Of a stretch of 5,601 nt of DNA, positions 4,282 to 5,601 are shown one piece after another. Made by a program: the position numbers and the translations under genes. Where the stretch lies: assembly GCA_023430725.1 (NCBI GenBank), contig JAEYZD010000096.1, positions 1 through 5,601 of the forward strand, given 5' to 3'. The stretch is from Bacteroidota bacterium (GTDB lineage: Bacteria; Bacteroidota; Bacteroidia; Bacteroidales; VadinHA17). Below the pieces are notes generated by a model. That model ran no database searches. It saw only the letters and a list, made by a program, of their open reading frames with translations, and was not told the DNA's origin. Each line of letters starts with the position of its first letter. The stretch's first letter is position 1.

Positions 4282-5388
4282 ATGAAAAGACTCCTTTTTC
4301 TAATAGCACTTGCCAGCCTGTCGGTATCACTGCTCTCACAGGATTTCTTCAGGGGCGAATTCAGCAGGGATAAAAAGTATGTGATCCTGATGAACCCCAC
4401 TGCAGGAAATATCGGAGTGGTGACTTTCCTGCTGAATAAGGGAATCCTCAGCACAGATTCTGAAAAAATTGAATTTGTTGGCATATGGCATTCCAGCCAG
4501 GAGTACGACTTCAGCAAGTCAGCAGAATATATTGCAGCAAACGGTCTGACCGGTTTTCACCTGTACGAGGTCAAGGGTCCCCTGAGTGAAGAGATGGTGT
4601 ACAGGCAGAATCCCTGCACAGATGACTTCAGGAAGGTCTTCAGCAACTCCGTGGGAGTCATATTCTTCGGCGGGCAGGACATTCCGCCGGCTGTGTACGG
4701 ACAGGAGAACTGGTATTCAGAAACAACCGACCCCGGCAGACACTATTTTGAGGTCAGCTTCCTCTTTCACCTGCTTGGCAGTACACGCAACACAACCTAT
4801 AAACCTCTTCTTGAGGAGAACCCTGACTACATTGTGACAGGCTTCTGTCTCGGGCTGCAGTCGATGAACGTCGCAGCAGGCGGGACCCTCTGGCAGGATA
4901 TTCCCGCACAGGTCTACGAAAGCAAAAAACCGGAGACCCATGTGCTTATAAACCGGGCCAACCTGCACCGGAACTACTGGCAGAATATAAGGGATGAAAA
5001 GGACTTCATGGGCATCAACATGCACCCTGTGAGATTCACCGGTAACATCTTCTTCGGAAAGACAGTAAAGGTTTCGCGAAAGATGCAACCCATTGTCTAC
5101 AGCAGCCATCACCAGGCTATTCATGAGCTTGCACCGGTATTCGATGTGACAGCCCGGTCGGATGACGGCAAAATTATAGAGGGGATAGCACACAAAAAGT
5201 ATCCCAATGTCTTCTCCGTCCAGTTCCACCCTGAGGTTTCAGCACTGTACGAGGACCGTGCGCTGGTAAAATTTGCACCTGATGACACCCCTGCCACACT
5301 GCACTCAATGCTGGACAAAAACAGCCTTAAGTTTCATCTGAAATATTGGGGGCACATCTCGAAGGTAATTGCTGAGCAGGCAAAATAG
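4282..5388 (+). CDS. Exported class I glutamine amidotransferase-like / peptidase C26 (gamma-glutamyl hydrolase type)
   Basis: The protein has 368 residues from the ATG at 4282; a TTG four codons earlier is possible but gives no better signal. MKR plus a hydrophobic segment to about residue 19 forms a signal peptide, probably cleaved before residue 21. The class I amidotransferase fold is evident from FFGGQDIPPAVYG (128-140), the nucleophile elbow TGFCLGLQSMNVAAGGTLWQ (Cys189), SSHHQAIHELAP (274-285) and SVQFHPE (His316, Glu318), a full Cys/His/Glu triad. The GGTLWQDIP and HHQA motifs are those of peptidase C26 enzymes (PuuD, folate gamma-glutamyl hydrolase) rather than of biosynthetic amidotransferases, and no synthetase domain is attached. 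The family usually has about 250 residues; the extra length lies in a long N-terminal region and a C-terminal tail. It starts 32 bp after the racemase gene and is presumably co-transcribed with it. Cleavage of a gamma-glutamyl bond outside the cytoplasm is the best inference; the actual substrate is unknown. Confidence 0.85.
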   Translation: MKRLLFLIALASLSVSLLSQDFFRGEFSRDKKYVILMNPTAGNIGVVTFLLNKGILSTDSEKIEFVGIWHSSQEYDFSKSAEYIAANGLTGFHLYEVKGPLSEEMVYRQNPCTDDFRKVFSNSVGVIFFGGQDIPPAVYGQENWYSETTDPGRHYFEVSFLFHLLGSTRNTTYKPLLEENPDYIVTGFCLGLQSMNVAAGGTLWQDIPAQVYESKKPETHVLINRANLHRNYWQNIRDEKDFMGINMHPVRFTGNIFFGKTVKVSRKMQPIVYSSHHQAIHELAPVFDVTARSDDGKIIEGIAHKKYPNVFSVQFHPEVSALYEDRALVKFAPDDTPATLHSMLDKNSLKFHLKYWGHISKVIAEQAK

Positions 5389-5390
5389 GA

Positions 5391-5472
5391 GCCGGCAGTC
5401 CACAGTTGGCAGTCGGCAATCATTATCATCCTGACTGACTGGAGACTTGGAGAATGAAGACAGGGGACTGCC
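5391..5472. repeat. Repeat-rich convergent intergenic spacer, possible bidirectional terminator
   Basis: The left part holds tandem-like units GGCAGTC (5394-5400, 5408-5414) and GGCAATC (5415-5421). The right part holds several GACT/GACTG units. The outermost units, GGCAGTCC (5394-5401) and GGACTGCC (5465-5472), are exact reverse complements and could pair to close a large stem. It lies between two convergent genes, where a bidirectional terminator would be useful, but there is no T-run. Degenerate units of this type are, to my recollection, common between genes in Bacteroidota. Confidence 0.4.
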
Positions 5473-5601
5473 CTACAGCGCCTTCACCTCATTGACAAGA
5501 GCCTGCAATGTTGATTTGGCATCGCCGAACAACATCCGGGTTTTGTCATTGACGAAGAGCATGTTCTCAATTGCAGCATAACCCTTTCCCATGCCGCGTT
5601 T
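5473..5601 (-). CDS. pntB: NAD(P) transhydrogenase beta subunit, C-terminal 42 residues only
   Basis: The frame enters from the right edge and ends at a TAG. The visible residues start KRGMGKGYAAIEN and continue through LF to MLFGDAK, then a short helix ending VKAL. This is the end of domain III of PntB: the KR-M-GY-N-LF segment helps hold NADP(H), and GDAK begins the last helix. PntB with PntA couples hydride transfer between NAD(H) and NADP(H) to proton movement across the inner membrane. The start and the membrane domain lie outside the window. It converges on the C26 gene and is probably unrelated to it in function. The identification rests on a short but characteristic segment. Confidence 0.85.
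   Translation of the reverse strand, partial: KRGMGKGYAAIENMLFVNDKTRMLFGDAKSTLQALVNEVKAL

Noticed and set aside
5072..5081. Palindrome TTTCGCGAAA resembling the ArsR half-sites.
   Set aside because: It has no 8-base spacer and lies inside the C26 coding sequence, so it is most likely chance.
4717..5229. Antisense open frame of 170 codons inside the C26 gene.
   Set aside because: It has no recognisable motif and is explained as a shadow of the real gene on the other strand.
4282..5388. A biosynthetic glutamine amidotransferase subunit (such as GuaA- or CarA-like).
   Set aside because: It has a signal peptide, no synthetase partner or domain, and GGTLWQDIP and HHQA motifs typical of peptidase C26.

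Overview
The window looks like chromosomal DNA from a Bacteroidota bacterium, probably an environmental or anaerobic Bacteroidales-like organism. That placement is an inference. It rests on a perfect match to the Bacteroidota -7 promoter consensus TAnnTTTG upstream of arsR, mostly weak or absent Shine-Dalgarno sequences, the style of the lipoprotein signal, and short GGCAGTC/GGCAATC intergenic repeats.

Left half, minus strand (1-2549): a compact organoarsenical-resistance type operon. In transcription order it holds arsR (ArsR/SmtB repressor), arsE (77-aa cytoplasmic thioredoxin-like protein, CPKC), arsF (150-aa membrane-anchored thioredoxin-like protein, CVTC), arsG (233-aa, six-helix CcdA-like membrane protein with one Cys in SPCP and one in FCPYSG), and a PF03773-type permease with a CSC motif that runs off the left edge. 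The cysteine layout suggests a thiol relay from cytoplasm through membrane to periplasm, serving arsenical chemistry or export. The same inverted repeat, TTTCG-N8-CGAAA, occurs three times: before arsR, between arsR and arsE, and between arsG and the permease. It is a strong candidate for the ArsR operator and would tie the cluster into one regulon with internal control points.

Middle (2550-2773): a divergent intergenic region. It carries the arsR promoter and operator, a perfect 10-bp inverted repeat, a duplicated 11-mer and a weak candidate promoter for the rightward genes.

Right half, plus strand (2774-5388): two genes 32 bp apart, both encoding exported proteins. The first is a glutamate-racemase-like protein with a lipoprotein signal and both catalytic cysteines intact. 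The second is a class I glutamine amidotransferase-like (peptidase C26, gamma-glutamyl hydrolase type) enzyme with a signal peptide and an intact Cys/His/Glu triad. Together they suggest extracytoplasmic handling of gamma-linked glutamate: cleavage of gamma-glutamyl bonds, and D/L interconversion of the released glutamate. This pair is the least expected thing in the window.

Right edge (5473-5601, minus strand): the last 42 codons of pntB (NAD(P) transhydrogenase beta subunit), convergent with the C26 gene across a short repeat-rich gap. No RNA genes, CRISPR arrays or mobile elements were seen.
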